Notes: generated from the sequence alone by a model not told the origin. 64,000 nt of DNA from Halomonas dongshanensis (GCF_024790395.1 NZ_JAJISC010000005.1:62001-126000); one strand, 5' to 3'; shown: positions 43,931-56,200, counted from the stretch's first letter. Made by a program: numbers and translations.

Positions 43931-44179
43931 ATGTCCAAAGGGCAGTCCCTCCAAGACCCGTACCTGAACATTCTGCGCAAGGAGCGCATTCCGGTCTCCA
44001 TCTTCTTGGTCAACGGCATCAAGCTGCAGGGCCAGATCGAGTCGTTTGACCAGTTCGTGATCCTGCTGCGCAACACCGTCAGTCAGATGGTTTACAAACA
44101 TGCGATCTCCACTGTGGTGCCGTCGCGCAACGTGCGTTTGCCGGCCCAGGACGCGGCAGGGCAAGACGCCGACGCCTGA
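43931..44179 (+). CDS. hfq: RNA-binding protein Hfq
   Basis: An 82-residue Sm-like hexameric RNA chaperone. The protein is almost invariant to about residue 66: [27 protein letters not shown], then the Sm2 motif [13 protein letters not shown] short acidic C-terminal tail ([10 protein letters not shown]) follows. The order miaA-hfq-hflX-hflK-hflC is the classic gammaproteobacterial one. Confidence 0.98.
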   Translation: MSKGQSLQDPYLNILRKERIPVSIFLVNGIKLQGQIESFDQFVILLRNTVSQMVYKHAISTVVPSRNVRLPAQDAAGQDADA

Positions 44180-44213
44180 CACCCCTTGGAGCACTGATTC
44201 CACGAGGTATTGA

Positions 44214-45524
44214 TTGTTTTTTGAACGCCCAGATGCCGGTGAGACGGCAGTTCTCGTTCACGTCGACTTTCATGATGAACAGGCGCGTGAAGATCCAGGT
44301 GAGTTTCTCGAGCTCGTGCGCTCGGCTGGTGCCGAGCCCGCGACGCTGCTCACCGCCAGCCGCAGCCGCCCCGATCCGCGTAGTTTCATCGGGTCCGGCA
44401 AGCTGGAGGAGCTGCGAGCCATGCTCGCGGCTCACCAAGCCGAACTGGTGATTTTTAATCACTCTCTTAGTCCTTCCCAACAGCGCAACCTCGAACGCGA
44501 GCTATCTTGCCGGGTGCTTGATCGTACCGGTTTGATTCTCGATATCTTCGCTCAGCGCGCAAGGACGCACGAGGGCAAGCTCCAAGTCGAGCTCGCTCAG
44601 CTCGAATACATGTCCACGCGCCTCATTCGCGGGTGGACCCACCTAGAGCGCCAAAAGGGCGGTATCGGTTTACGCGGGCCGGGTGAAACCCAGCTCGAAA
44701 CCGACCGGCGCCTTTTACGTGCGCGTATCAAGTCGATCCAAAAGCGTTTGGAAAAGGTTCGCAGCCAGCGCGAACAGAACCGTCGCGCACGTGCACGGGC
44801 CGAAATTCACAGCGTATCGCTGGTGGGCTATACCAACGCAGGTAAATCCACGTTATTCAACGCCTTGACCAACGCCGAGGTCTACGCCGCCGACCAGCTT
44901 TTTGCTACGCTCGACCCCACGCTCAGGCGCTTGGAGATCGAAGACGTAGGCCCGGTGGTGCTCGCCGACACGGTAGGCTTCATTCGCCACCTGCCGCACA
45001 AGCTGGTCGAAGCGTTTCGGGCCACGCTGCAGGAGGCTGCCGAAGCCACGCTGCTCGTCCACGTGATAGATGCCGCCGACCCTGATCGTGAGCTCAACGT
45101 CGAGCAGGTCGAGCGCGTGCTCGAAGAGATCGGTGCCGATGAGGTGCCGGTGCTCAAGGTCATGAACAAGATCGATAAGCTCGACAGCGCCCCACGCATC
45201 GAGCGCAACGGCAGCGGTGAGCCTCAGGTAGTATGGCTCTCTGCCCAAACGAGGCAGGGGCTCGAGTTGCTCAATCAGGCTATTTCCGAGCGCTTGGCCG
45301 AGGATGTCATCGGGTTTTCGCTGACGCTTGCGCCCGAACAGGGTAGGCTCCGGGCAGGGCTTCATGACTTGAACGCCGTGCGCGCAGAGTCCTTCGACGA
45401 GCAGGGGCATTCGGTGCTAGATGTGCGCCTGCCGCGGCGTGACTTCAATCAGCTCATGGCACAGCTGGGCGAGCGCGCCGAGAATTACTTGCCCAAGGCG
45501 CTTTACGAGCGCGAGGAGTGGTAG
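44214..45524 (+). CDS. hflX: GTPase HflX, ribosome-associated
   Basis: A 436-residue ribosome-splitting or rescue GTPase. The N-terminal HflX domain has DPRSFIGSGKLEEL and DRTGLILDIFAQRARTHEGKLQVELAQL. A glycine-rich linker follows (GGIGLRGPGETQLETDRR), then the G domain: G1 GYTNAGKSTLFNAL, G2 in LFATLDPTLR, G3 DTVGFIRHLPHKLVEAFR, G4 NKID. The start is an uncommon TTG at 44214, supported by a GAGG site six bases upstream and correct N-terminal alignment; no ATG fits. Confidence 0.95.
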   Translation: MFFERPDAGETAVLVHVDFHDEQAREDPGEFLELVRSAGAEPATLLTASRSRPDPRSFIGSGKLEELRAMLAAHQAELVIFNHSLSPSQQRNLERELSCRVLDRTGLILDIFAQRARTHEGKLQVELAQLEYMSTRLIRGWTHLERQKGGIGLRGPGETQLETDRRLLRARIKSIQKRLEKVRSQREQNRRARARAEIHSVSLVGYTNAGKSTLFNALTNAEVYAADQLFATLDPTLRRLEIEDVGPVVLADTVGFIRHLPHKLVEAFRATLQEAAEATLLVHVIDAADPDRELNVEQVERVLEEIGADEVPVLKVMNKIDKLDSAPRIERNGSGEPQVVWLSAQTRQGLELLNQAISERLAEDVIGFSLTLAPEQGRLRAGLHDLNAVRAESFDEQGHSVLDVRLPRRDFNQLMAQLGERAENYLPKALYEREEW

Positions 45525-45679
45525 CCAGCTCGCCTTGCGCTGCGTATAACGGAATAAAGCGGCATATAACTGAAAAATAGCGATAGCGACAATATTGACG
45601 CTCGGTGCCTCCGGGGCCACCCAACGGGAACCATGTAGCAGGGGCCGGGCGTAGGCGAATACCTTAGTGGAGACGATGT

Positions 45680-46993
45680 ATGGCCTGGAATGAGCCCGGT
45701 GGTGGCAACCAGCACGACCCATGGAGCAGCGGGGGGCGACGTGGCAACAATGACGGCGGCAACCGCAACAGTGGTAACGACGGTGGTAACGGGAATAAGA
45801 ACCCAAGCGGTAATAACCAGAACGGTAACAACCAGGGCCCTCCAGATCTTGATGAAGCGCTGAAGAAATTTCAGGACAAGCTCAATAACATGCTGGGTGG
45901 CGGCGGTCGTCGCAACGGTGGCGGCAAGCGCGGTGGCGGTGGTCGCAGCGGCGGCGGAAAGCCGCGTAACGCGCTGGCGCTTCCGGGGCTTGTCGTGGTC
46001 GTGGCATTAGCGATCTGGGCAGCCACCGGTTTCTATCTAGTCGATCAGTCCGAGCGGGGCGTGGTGCTGCGCTTTGGTGAATATCAGGATACCGTAAACC
46101 CGGGCCTGCACTGGAACCCGCCGCTGATCGACGACGTGCGCATGGTCAACGTTACCCGCGTACGTTCTCTGACCCAGACTCAATCGATGCTGACCCGCGA
46201 CGAGAACATCGTCGAAGTCGAGATTTCGGCCCAGTATCAAGTAGCCAACCCGCGAGATTTCGTCCTCAACGTGCGTGACCCGGGGCTCTCGATCGAAAAT
46301 GCTCTAGACTCCTCTTTGCGCCACGTGGTCGGCGGTACCGACATGATCGACATTCTGACCTCGGGTCGTGAGATTCTCGGTAGCTCGGTCGCAAGCCGCT
46401 TGCAGACCTACCTCGACGCCTACGGCGCCGGTATTCGTCTGCAAACCATCAACATCGAGTCTACTTCGGCACCGGCACCGGTCATCGATGCCTTCGATGA
46501 CGTTATCCGCGCGCGTGAAGATCGCCAGCGGACCATCAACGAAGGCATGGCCTACGCCAACGCCATCATTCCGGCGGCCCAGGGTCAGGCACAGCGTATC
46601 GTCGAGCAGGGCCAGGGCTACCGCGAGTCGGTCGTCGCCGAAGCGCAGGGCCAGGCCAACCGCTTCAATGCGTTGCTGGGCGAGTACCAGAACTCACCGC
46701 TGGTCATGCGTGAGCGCATGTACCTAGACGCCATCGAAGAGGTCTTTGGCAATACGCCTAAGGTGCTTCTCGACGTTAGCGACAACGCGCCGCTGATGTA
46801 TTTGCCGCTCGATCAGCTGCGCTCTGGTTCAAATGGTAATCGCCAGAGTGCCGGTCAGTCGGCTAGCGGTAGCGATAGCAACTCGGGCGAAGAGCTCGAC
46901 CCACAGGTCATCGACCGCTTACGCGCGACCCAGGGGGCGTCCAGCTCTTCCTCATCCAGCAACAACAGCTCCATCCGCAGGGAGGGCCGCTAA
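45680..46993 (+). CDS. hflK: FtsH protease regulator HflK
   Basis: A 437-residue SPFH/prohibitin membrane protein. The N-terminal cytoplasmic tail of about 95 residues is very rich in Gly and Asn (MAWNEPGGGNQHDPW and repeated GNN). One transmembrane helix lies at about 98-118 and is followed by the SPFH domain (about 120-290), with VDQSERGVVLRFGEY and NPGLHWNPPLIDDV. Alanine- and glutamine-rich coiled coil comes next and the C-terminus is Ser-rich. It forms the HflKC cage around FtsH. It ends one base before hflC. Confidence 0.95.
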   Translation: MAWNEPGGGNQHDPWSSGGRRGNNDGGNRNSGNDGGNGNKNPSGNNQNGNNQGPPDLDEALKKFQDKLNNMLGGGGRRNGGGKRGGGGRSGGGKPRNALALPGLVVVVALAIWAATGFYLVDQSERGVVLRFGEYQDTVNPGLHWNPPLIDDVRMVNVTRVRSLTQTQSMLTRDENIVEVEISAQYQVANPRDFVLNVRDPGLSIENALDSSLRHVVGGTDMIDILTSGREILGSSVASRLQTYLDAYGAGIRLQTINIESTSAPAPVIDAFDDVIRAREDRQRTINEGMAYANAIIPAAQGQAQRIVEQGQGYRESVVAEAQGQANRFNALLGEYQNSPLVMRERMYLDAIEEVFGNTPKVLLDVSDNAPLMYLPLDQLRSGSNGNRQSAGQSASGSDSNSGEELDPQVIDRLRATQGASSSSSSSNNSSIRREGR

Positions 46994-47893
46994 GTGTTCA
47001 ATAATCGATCCCTGCTGATCATCATCGTCCTGGCGGTCATCGCCTGGATTGCCAGCAACAGCCTGTACGTCGTCGATGAAACCGAGCGCGCGGTAAAACT
47101 GCGCTTTGGTGAGGTCATCGAAGACGACATTCCGCCCGGCCTGCACGTCAAGATGCCGATCGCTCAGACCGTGCGTAAGTTCGACGCACGCCTGCTGACG
47201 CTGGATACCGAAACGAGCCGCTATCTCACCCTCGAGCAGAAAGCGGTGATCGTCGACTCCTACGTCAAATGGCAGGTCATCGATCCGACGCGCTACTACG
47301 AGGCGACATCGGGCGATGAGATGATGGCGGCACGCCTGATTCAGCCGCGTGTCGACGAGAGCCTGCGTAACGAGTTCGGTCGCTTGAATCTGCAAGAGAT
47401 TATCGCCGAGCGTCGCGACGATCTAATGACCGGCCCGACCCAGGAGCTCGACGCCCTGCTGCAGGACGAGCTTGGCGTGGCGATTCGTGATGTACGCATC
47501 AAGCGTATCGACCTGCCCGATGACGTCTCGACGGCGGTATTCGAGCGTATGCGCTCCGAGCGTGAGCGCGAAGCGCGCGAGTGGCGGGCCCAGGGGCAGG
47601 AAGAGGCCGAACGTATTCGCGCCAACGCCGACCGTCGCCGCCAAGTACTGCTGGCTCAGGCCAACGAGCGCTCCGAGACGCTGCGCGGTGAGGGCGATGC
47701 CCAGGCCGCGGCGATCTACTCGGCAGCGTACGACCAGGATCAGGAGTTCTTCTCCTTCTGGCGTAGCCTGAACGCCTACCGTGCAAGCTTTGCCGGTGAC
47801 GATAATCTGCTGGTGCTGGAGCCCGATAGCGACTTCTTCCGCTATCTGCGTGGCGCGCTGCCTAATTCGGCAGGCCAGCCTAGCGGCGAGTGA
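46994..47893 (+). CDS. hflC: FtsH protease regulator HflC
   Basis: A 299-residue SPFH partner of HflK. An N-terminal transmembrane helix (about 6-25) is followed by SLYVVDETERAVKLRFGEVIEDDIPPGLHVKMPIAQTVRKFDARLLTL-type sequence; the SPFH domain ends in a charged coiled coil. GTG start at 46994 directly after the hflK stop, with GGAGGG 13 bases upstream, so translation is coupled. Confidence 0.95.
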   Translation: MFNNRSLLIIIVLAVIAWIASNSLYVVDETERAVKLRFGEVIEDDIPPGLHVKMPIAQTVRKFDARLLTLDTETSRYLTLEQKAVIVDSYVKWQVIDPTRYYEATSGDEMMAARLIQPRVDESLRNEFGRLNLQEIIAERRDDLMTGPTQELDALLQDELGVAIRDVRIKRIDLPDDVSTAVFERMRSEREREAREWRAQGQEEAERIRANADRRRQVLLAQANERSETLRGEGDAQAAAIYSAAYDQDQEFFSFWRSLNAYRASFAGDDNLLVLEPDSDFFRYLRGALPNSAGQPSGE

Positions 47894-47970
47894 CACGCAC
47901 TGAGGATGAATTGCCCTGAATCTCAGCGTTCAGGGTTCACCCTCCGTGCAAACGTGGTAGACTAAGTTGA

Positions 47971-47994
47971 ACCGGGCGTTCGCCCGGTTTTTTT
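47971..47994 (+). terminator. Terminator after hflC
   Basis: ACCGGGC-GTTC-GCCCGGT followed by TTTTTT, 78 bases after hflC. It ends the hflXKC block; hisZ begins about 150 bases later. Confidence 0.85.
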
Positions 47995-48145
47995 GTGGCC
48001 TGAATTTGTGGCCTGAAGTTGCAACGACCTGGCGCGCCGCAGTACGTTATCGATCTGTGTCGGCTGCGCTCTTGCCCCTTTGGGCATACCGCGTCTAGGC
48101 ACTTCGCTCCATCGGGCCTTACCGTCGTCTCGTAGGATTGTTCAC

Positions 48146-50634
<2,489 letters not shown>

Positions 50635-50655
50635 TGCCACGCCTTCAAGGCCTTG

Positions 50656-50684
50656 AAACGGCGCCCCTGGTGGGCGCCGTTTGC
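50656..50684 (+). terminator. Terminator after purA
   Basis: AAACGGCGCCC-CTGGT-GGGCGCCGTTT, an 11-bp perfect stem, 22 bases after the purA stop. The T run is short. Confidence 0.75.
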
Positions 50685-50783
50685 GTTGATGGGTGCTTCC
50701 GGCAAGCAAAGTCGCGTTAGGGTTGGCCCGAAGGGGGGTAGCTGCTCTAAAATGGTGGGTCATGTCTTGTCAGGAAGTATGCC

Positions 50784-51269
50784 ATGCCCTCTTTCGATAT
50801 CGTTTCCGAGTTCGATCAGCACGAAGCCACCAACGCGGTGGATCAGGCCAACCGTGAAGTGCAGTCGCGCTTCGACTTCAAGGGCGTCGATGCCAGCTTC
50901 GAGCTCGACGGCGAGACCGTGAAGCTCGAAGCCGAAGTCGATTTTCAGCTCAAGCAGATGCTTGACGTGCTGCGCAGCCGCCTGATTGCCCGCGATATCG
51001 ATGCCCGCTGCATGGACGTCAAAGATCCCGTGCTTTCTGGGGTAAAAGCGCGTCAGGATGTCGTGCTCAAGCAGGGGCTCGATCAAGCCGAAGCCAAGGA
51101 TATCGTCAAGCGCATCAAGGCCAGCAAGCTCAAGGTGCAGGCGCAGATCCAAGGCGACAAGGTGCGCGTCACCGGCAAGAAGCGCGACGACCTGCAGAGC
51201 GTTATGGCGCTGCTGCGCGGTGAGGAGGGGCCTGAGCTGCCGCTGCAGTTCAACAACTTCCGCGATTGA
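50784..51269 (+). CDS. yajQ: YajQ-family nucleotide-binding protein
   Basis: A 161-residue protein of the YajQ/DUF520 family, two RRM-like domains. It begins [33 protein letters not shown], the typical N-terminus. Family members bind c-di-GMP, GTP or other nucleotides and have been linked to gene regulation, but the role here is not predictable. No operon partner is obvious; purA is upstream behind a terminator. Confidence 0.93.
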   Translation: MPSFDIVSEFDQHEATNAVDQANREVQSRFDFKGVDASFELDGETVKLEAEVDFQLKQMLDVLRSRLIARDIDARCMDVKDPVLSGVKARQDVVLKQGLDQAEAKDIVKRIKASKLKVQAQIQGDKVRVTGKKRDDLQSVMALLRGEEGPELPLQFNNFRD

Positions 51270-51341
51270 GCCTGCGTCGCTAGTCATTTCTTAGCGTGCG
51301 TTGTCACGCGTGCGGTACGCACCGTTCGCGTCGACTAATTT

Positions 51342-51375
51342 GTTTCGCCCCATTCGTTTCGCCCCATTCGTTTCG
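51342..51375 (+). repeat. 14-bp tandem repeat upstream of pepN
   Basis: GTTTCGCCCCATTC occurs at 51342-51355 and 51356-51369, followed by a partial GTTTCG. It ends about 20 bases before the pepN start codon and just before the AGGAG site, so it lies in the 5' leader. Confidence 0.85.
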
Positions 51376-51395
51376 ACTTACAGGAGTCATGTCGT

Positions 51396-54026
51396 ATGTC
51401 CGATCATCAGCCGGTTCATTTGCAGGAGTATCAGCCACCCGCCTACCAGGTGAGCCATACCGAGCTGACATTCGATCTTGACCCCGCCGCCACCCGCGTC
51501 TCTGCCCGCCTCGATATGACGCGTCACCCCGAGGCGGCCAGCGATGCGCCGCTCTTTCTGCACGGCGAATACCTCACCCTGCATTCGCTTGCGCTAGACG
51601 GTACCGTCTTGGACGAAGGGGACTATCGCCTGGTCGAGGGCGGGCTCGAGATCGCCCGCGTGCCCGAGCGCTTCGTGCTCGAAAGCGTGGTCGAGATCGC
51701 GCCCTGCGAGAATACCGCGCTGGAAGGGCTCTATCAGTCCAGCGGTATGTACTGCACCCAGTGCGAGGCCGAGGGCTTTCGTCGTATCACCTACTACCCC
51801 GATCGCCCCGATGTGATGGCAACGTTCAAGGTGACCGTGATTGGCGACAAGGCTAAATCGCCCGTGCTCTTGGCCAACGGTAATCCGGTCGAGCGCGGCG
51901 AGCTCGACGGCGGCCGCCATTTCGTTACCTGGGAAGACCCGCATCCCAAGCCGAGCTATCTGTTTGCCCTGGTGGCAGGCGAGCTCTACAAGGTTGAGGA
52001 TGGCTTCACCACCCAGAGCGGGCGCGACGTCACCCTACAAATTTGGGTAGAAGAGGAGAACCTCGACAAGACCGCCCACGCCATGGCCTCGCTCAAGCGC
52101 GCCATGCGCTGGGATGAAGAGACCTATGGCCGTGAGTACGATCTCGATCTGTTCATGATCGTTGCGGTCAACGACTTCAACATGGGCGCCATGGAGAACA
52201 AGGGGCTCAATATCTTCAACTCGGCAGCGGTGTTGACTCACCCGCATACCGCCACCGACCAAGCATTTCAGCGCGTCGAGAGCATCGTCGCCCACGAATA
52301 TTTTCACAACTGGTCGGGCAACCGCGTGACCTGCCGCGACTGGTTCCAGCTCTCGCTAAAAGAGGGCTTCACCGTCTTTCGTGACCAGTGCTTCTCGGCC
52401 GACGTCAACTCGGCGCCGGTCAAGCGTATCGAAGACGTCGCTTTCTTCCGCACCGCCCAGTTCGCCGAAGACGCCGGGCCCACGGCGCATCCGGTGCGTC
52501 CGGATCACTACATCGAAATCACCAACTTCTACACCCTCACCATCTACGAAAAGGGCGCTGAAGTGGTGCGCATGTTGTGCAATTTGATCGGAGCGGAGGC
52601 GTTTCGTCGCGGCTCCGATCTCTACTTCGAGCGCTTTGACGGTCAGGCCGTGACCATCGAAGACTTCGTCGCCTGTATGGCCGAGGTGTCCGGCGCCGAT
52701 TTGACTCAGTTCATGCGCTGGTACGCCCAGGCCGGTACGCCCGAGATCGATGCCTACGGCGAGTACGACTATGTTCACGGCGAGTATCGCTTGACCCTGC
52801 GTCAGCGCACTCCGGCAACGCCGGGCCAGCCGTTCAAAAAACCGCTGCATATCCCCGTACGTCTTGGGCTCGTGGGCACCAAGTCGGGGCAGGATCTTCG
52901 CCTTACCCTGGCGGGCGAGTCGCTTGGCACCGATGGCGTCATCCACCTGCGCGAAGAGGAGCAGACCTTCGTCTTCACCGAGGTGGCCGAGGCACCAGTA
53001 CCGTCGCTTCTGCGCGACTTCTCGGCGCCGGTCAAGCTGCACTTCCCCTACTCGCGTGAGGAGCTTGCGTTTCTGCTCACCCACGACAGCGATGGCTTCA
53101 ACCGCTGGGATGCCGGGCAGCGCTTGGCGATGCTGGCACTCGACGACCTCATTGCCGCGCATAGAAACGGTGTGGAGAAGGTCATGGATAGCCGCGTCGT
53201 CGAGGCGTTTCGCCTGCTGCTGACCACGCCGATGGAAGACAAGGCGGTGCTGGCAGAGATGCTCACGCTGCCGTCGGAGGCGTACATCGCCGAACAGCAG
53301 CCGCTGGTCGATGTCGATGCCATCCACGCTGCGCGCGAGTTCGTGCGTCAATCGCTGGCGCTGGCGCTGCGCGATGAGTTCCTCGCGCTCTACGAGGACA
53401 ACCAGAGCCAAGAGGCTTACGCGCCAACGCCCGAGCAGATCGGTCAGCGCAGCGTCAAAAACGTCGCCCTGGCGTATTTGATGGCGATCGACGATGACCA
53501 GGGGCTGGCCTACTGTCAGGCGCAGTTCGACGCCAACCACAACATGACCGACGTGCGTCAGGCGCTGACGCTGCTAGTACACAGCGAGCATAACCACCTT
53601 GCTGCCCCAGCGCTCAAGGCCTTCGGCGAGAAGTGGGCCCACGACCCGCTAGTGATGGATCAGTGGTTCACCATTCAGGTGACTCGCCCGCAGAGCGATG
53701 CGCTCGAGCGCGTCGAGCACTTGATGCAGCATCCAGCGTTCTCGTTGAAAAATCCCAACAAGGTGCGCGCGCTCATCGGCGCCTTCGCCCAGAACCGCAT
53801 CAACTTCCATCGTCTTGATGGTAAAGGTTATGCGCTGCTGGCCGATGTGGTCATCGAACTCAACCGGCTCAACCCCGATGTCGCCGCGCGCATGCTGACG
53901 CCGCTGACGCGCTGGCAGCGCTTCGATGACGCCCGTCAGGCGCTGATGCGTCAGGCGCTCGAGCGCATCAAAGCCGAGCCGCTATCTGCTAATGTGTATG
54001 AAGTGATCGAGAAAGCCCTGGCTTGA
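51396..54026 (+). CDS. pepN: Aminopeptidase N
   Basis: An 876-residue M1 zinc metalloaminopeptidase in the cytoplasm that trims peptides. Substrate-binding motif GAMENKGLN, the zinc site HEYFHNWSGN with the downstream Glu in KEGFTVFRDQ, and the catalytic Tyr region. Residues about 445-540 form a beta domain and 550-876 the helical C-terminal domain (DUF3458-type). Length fits PepN of Gram-negatives. Preceded by an AGGAG site. Confidence 0.96.
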   Translation: MSDHQPVHLQEYQPPAYQVSHTELTFDLDPAATRVSARLDMTRHPEAASDAPLFLHGEYLTLHSLALDGTVLDEGDYRLVEGGLEIARVPERFVLESVVEIAPCENTALEGLYQSSGMYCTQCEAEGFRRITYYPDRPDVMATFKVTVIGDKAKSPVLLANGNPVERGELDGGRHFVTWEDPHPKPSYLFALVAGELYKVEDGFTTQSGRDVTLQIWVEEENLDKTAHAMASLKRAMRWDEETYGREYDLDLFMIVAVNDFNMGAMENKGLNIFNSAAVLTHPHTATDQAFQRVESIVAHEYFHNWSGNRVTCRDWFQLSLKEGFTVFRDQCFSADVNSAPVKRIEDVAFFRTAQFAEDAGPTAHPVRPDHYIEITNFYTLTIYEKGAEVVRMLCNLIGAEAFRRGSDLYFERFDGQAVTIEDFVACMAEVSGADLTQFMRWYAQAGTPEIDAYGEYDYVHGEYRLTLRQRTPATPGQPFKKPLHIPVRLGLVGTKSGQDLRLTLAGESLGTDGVIHLREEEQTFVFTEVAEAPVPSLLRDFSAPVKLHFPYSREELAFLLTHDSDGFNRWDAGQRLAMLALDDLIAAHRNGVEKVMDSRVVEAFRLLLTTPMEDKAVLAEMLTLPSEAYIAEQQPLVDVDAIHAAREFVRQSLALALRDEFLALYEDNQSQEAYAPTPEQIGQRSVKNVALAYLMAIDDDQGLAYCQAQFDANHNMTDVRQALTLLVHSEHNHLAAPALKAFGEKWAHDPLVMDQWFTIQVTRPQSDALERVEHLMQHPAFSLKNPNKVRALIGAFAQNRINFHRLDGKGYALLADVVIELNRLNPDVAARMLTPLTRWQRFDDARQALMRQALERIKAEPLSANVYEVIEKALA

Positions 54027-54073
54027 CGATCGGTATCACCTAACGCGAAGTAACCACGGAAGGAGAAACGCTG

Positions 54074-55027
54074 GTGACAGCACAATCCCACTGGCTTTTG
54101 ATCGTCAATGGCAAGTCTGCTGGGCGCAGCGATCTACGCGATGCCATCATGGCGCAGCGCGACGCTGGCCGCACGATTACCGTGCGCGCGACTTGGGAGG
54201 GCGGCGACGCTGCCGATTTCGCCGAGCGGGCGAGCGACTGGGGCGCCACCCACGTCATCGCCTGCGGCGGCGACGGTACCGTTAGCGAAGTGATGAACGG
54301 GCTGATGCGTCAGCCCCACGACCGGCGCTTGCCGCTGGGCATCGTGCCGCTTGGCAGCGCCAACGATTTTGCCACCTCGATCGGTATCCCGCTCGAGCCC
54401 GGCGAAGCCTTGAAGGCCCTGGCCGAGCAAGAGGTGCACCCCATCGATGTCGTCAAGGTCACGGCTCAGGCCAAGGGCGATACTAGTGTATCGCACTACC
54501 TCAACATGGCCACCGGTGGTTTCGGCGCCGAGATCACTTCGTCGACGCCCAAGATGCTCAAGCGCCTGCTGGGCGGAGGCGCCTACTCCGTTATGGGCGC
54601 GATGAAGGCGTGGCGCCACCGCAGCTACCGCGGCACGCTACACTGGGAAGGCGAGCAGCGCGACGTTTCGCTGTTGCTGCTTGCTGCCGGTAATGGCCGC
54701 CAGTCCGGCGGCGGTCAGGTGCTAGCCCCCAGAGCCAAGCTCGACGATGGGCGTATCGACGTGCTGCTGGTCAAGGACTTTCGTTCCGTGGCCGAGCTCC
54801 CGCAGCTGATGCAAGAGCTACAGGACTTTCCCGCCGATGGGCGCTTCGTGAACTATTTCTCTACGCGGCGACTCGGTGTGACGACCCAAAACGGCGATGA
54901 ACCCTGGCCTTTGACCCTGGATGGCGAAGCGCGCCAGTACGACCGCTTTAGTCTCGAGGTCGTGCCGCTGGCGCTACCGCTCATGCTGCCCGAAGCGACT
55001 ACGCTGCTGTCGTCCCGCGAACGCTAA
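54074..55027 (+). CDS. yegS: YegS-like lipid kinase (DAGK catalytic domain)
   Basis: A 317-residue kinase of the diacylglycerol/sphingosine kinase superfamily. Motifs: LIVNGKSAGR, the nucleotide loop CGGDGTVSEVMNGLM, PLGSANDFATSIGIP, and MATGGFGAEIT. E. coli YegS phosphorylates phosphatidylglycerol in vitro, so the physiological lipid is uncertain. GTG start at 54074 after AAGGAGAAAC. No signal peptide; probably peripheral to the inner membrane. Confidence 0.92.
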   Translation: MTAQSHWLLIVNGKSAGRSDLRDAIMAQRDAGRTITVRATWEGGDAADFAERASDWGATHVIACGGDGTVSEVMNGLMRQPHDRRLPLGIVPLGSANDFATSIGIPLEPGEALKALAEQEVHPIDVVKVTAQAKGDTSVSHYLNMATGGFGAEITSSTPKMLKRLLGGGAYSVMGAMKAWRHRSYRGTLHWEGEQRDVSLLLLAAGNGRQSGGGQVLAPRAKLDDGRIDVLLVKDFRSVAELPQLMQELQDFPADGRFVNYFSTRRLGVTTQNGDEPWPLTLDGEARQYDRFSLEVVPLALPLMLPEATTLLSSRER

Positions 55028-55117
55028 GTCCAGGATTTAGCATAATCAGCGCTTTACCGTGACTAACGCTGGAACGAGATATTCGAGCGAAAAATCAAGA
55101 TAGGAGAGACGACCGTT

Positions 55118-55894
55118 ATGGCGAATAACCGCCTTTGGATTCCCGCGCTGGCCGCCCTGGCACTGCTGCTCAGCGCCTGCGGCGATTCCCAGGAAGAGCC
55201 AGCCAACGAGGCTAGCGAGGCCCCCGCAAGTCAAAGCGATGCGGCCAATACACCTGCCACCGCAGAGGGTGCAGATGACGATGTGCCTGCGGCGGTGGAG
55301 AATGCCGACGATATGCCCAACCCAGAGGCTATCGAAGACGAAGTGGAAGCACGTCAGGTCGCCGAAGAGCTTGAGCGTGCCGAAGCGCTCGACGCCGAGG
55401 GCCAGCCGTCTGCGGCTTCTGCCAGCGATCAGCCTACTAACGTAGACGCCACCGAAGAGACGCTCGCCGCCGACCCCGAAGAGGTGTTGGAGTCGGGCGG
55501 TATTCCAGGTGAGACCAGCCGCTCCGATGTCGATGCGATGATCGAAGAGAACGAGCGGCGCTTCGAAGAAGCACAGCAGCGGCTAGAGGCTCAGTTCGAA
55601 GAGATCGAGCAGGAGGATCCCGTGCTCGAGCCAATGGAGAGCGAGCCGTTGGCCCCTAGCTGGGAAACCCAGCGCATCGAAAGCGACCCGCGTCTCGAAG
55701 ACGATCTGGAAGCCACCGACGTGCAGGCGCTGATCGAAGAGAACGAGCGCCGCTTCGAAGAGGCGCAAAAGCGCCTGGAAGCCCAGTTCGACGAGATCGA
55801 GCAAGAGCGCAGCACGCCTCAACCCGAACGTGCGCCGGGTGCTAGCGAAGAAAACCCAGTCACTTCGCCCGAAGAGGGCGATGCCGAACGCTAG
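55118..55894 (+). CDS. Acidic lipoprotein with a duplicated coiled-coil module
   Basis: A 258-residue predicted lipoprotein. The signal peptide with lipobox LLSAC places the lipidated Cys at residue 21; Gly-Asp follows. An Asp at +2 would disfavour outer-membrane sorting, but here +2 is Gly, so the outer membrane is expected. The mature part is very rich in Glu, Ala and Asp, with low-complexity acidic linkers. Two nearly identical 30-residue helices are found, at 137-166 and 201-230, each with IEENERRFEEAQ and RLEAQF and a spacing of 64 residues. They should form charged coiled coils. I do not recognise the family. The gene stands alone with its own AGGAGAG site and a terminator after it. Confidence 0.85.
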   Translation: MANNRLWIPALAALALLLSACGDSQEEPANEASEAPASQSDAANTPATAEGADDDVPAAVENADDMPNPEAIEDEVEARQVAEELERAEALDAEGQPSAASASDQPTNVDATEETLAADPEEVLESGGIPGETSRSDVDAMIEENERRFEEAQQRLEAQFEEIEQEDPVLEPMESEPLAPSWETQRIESDPRLEDDLEATDVQALIEENERRFEEAQKRLEAQFDEIEQERSTPQPERAPGASEENPVTSPEEGDAER

Positions 55895-55944
55895 GGTGTG
55901 GAATGCCTAGGAGGGCGAATACTAAGGGAGAGAAAGTGACGCAC

Positions 55945-55975
55945 AAAAAAGGCCCGCTCGATGCGGGCCTTTGGT
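55945..55975. terminator. Bidirectional terminator between the lipoprotein and cold-shock genes
   Basis: AAAGGCCCGC-TCGAT-GCGGGCCTTT, with an A tract before it on the plus strand, which becomes a T tract for the minus-strand cold-shock gene. Confidence 0.9.
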
Positions 55976-55996
55976 CATCCGGTTGGATCAGAATGA

Positions 55997-56200
55997 TCAA
56001 GCAACGCGGATGTTGGAAGCCTGAAGGCCTTTTTTACCCTGAGTCACGTCGAAGGTGACTTTCTGACCGTCTTGCAGGGTCTTGAAACCTTCAGCTTGAA
56101 TCTCGGAGAAGTGGGCGAACAGATCGTCACCGCCGTCGTCCGGGGAGATGAATCCGTAACCCTTGGTGTCGTTGAACCACTTGACAGTGCCAGTTGCCAT
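55997..56200 (-). CDS. Cold-shock-domain protein, CspA family
   Basis: A 67-residue single-stranded nucleic acid binding protein. RNP-1 [11 protein letters not shown]-2 DLFAHFSEI and the N-terminal [17 protein letters not shown] are classical. ATG at 56200 with AAGGAAA upstream; an in-frame ATG 18 bases earlier would add an atypical leader. Which Csp paralogue it is cannot be decided. The terminator at 55945 lies downstream. Confidence 0.95.
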   Translation of the reverse strand: MATGTVKWFNDTKGYGFISPDDGGDDLFAHFSEIQAEGFKTLQDGQKVTFDVTQGKKGLQASNIRVA

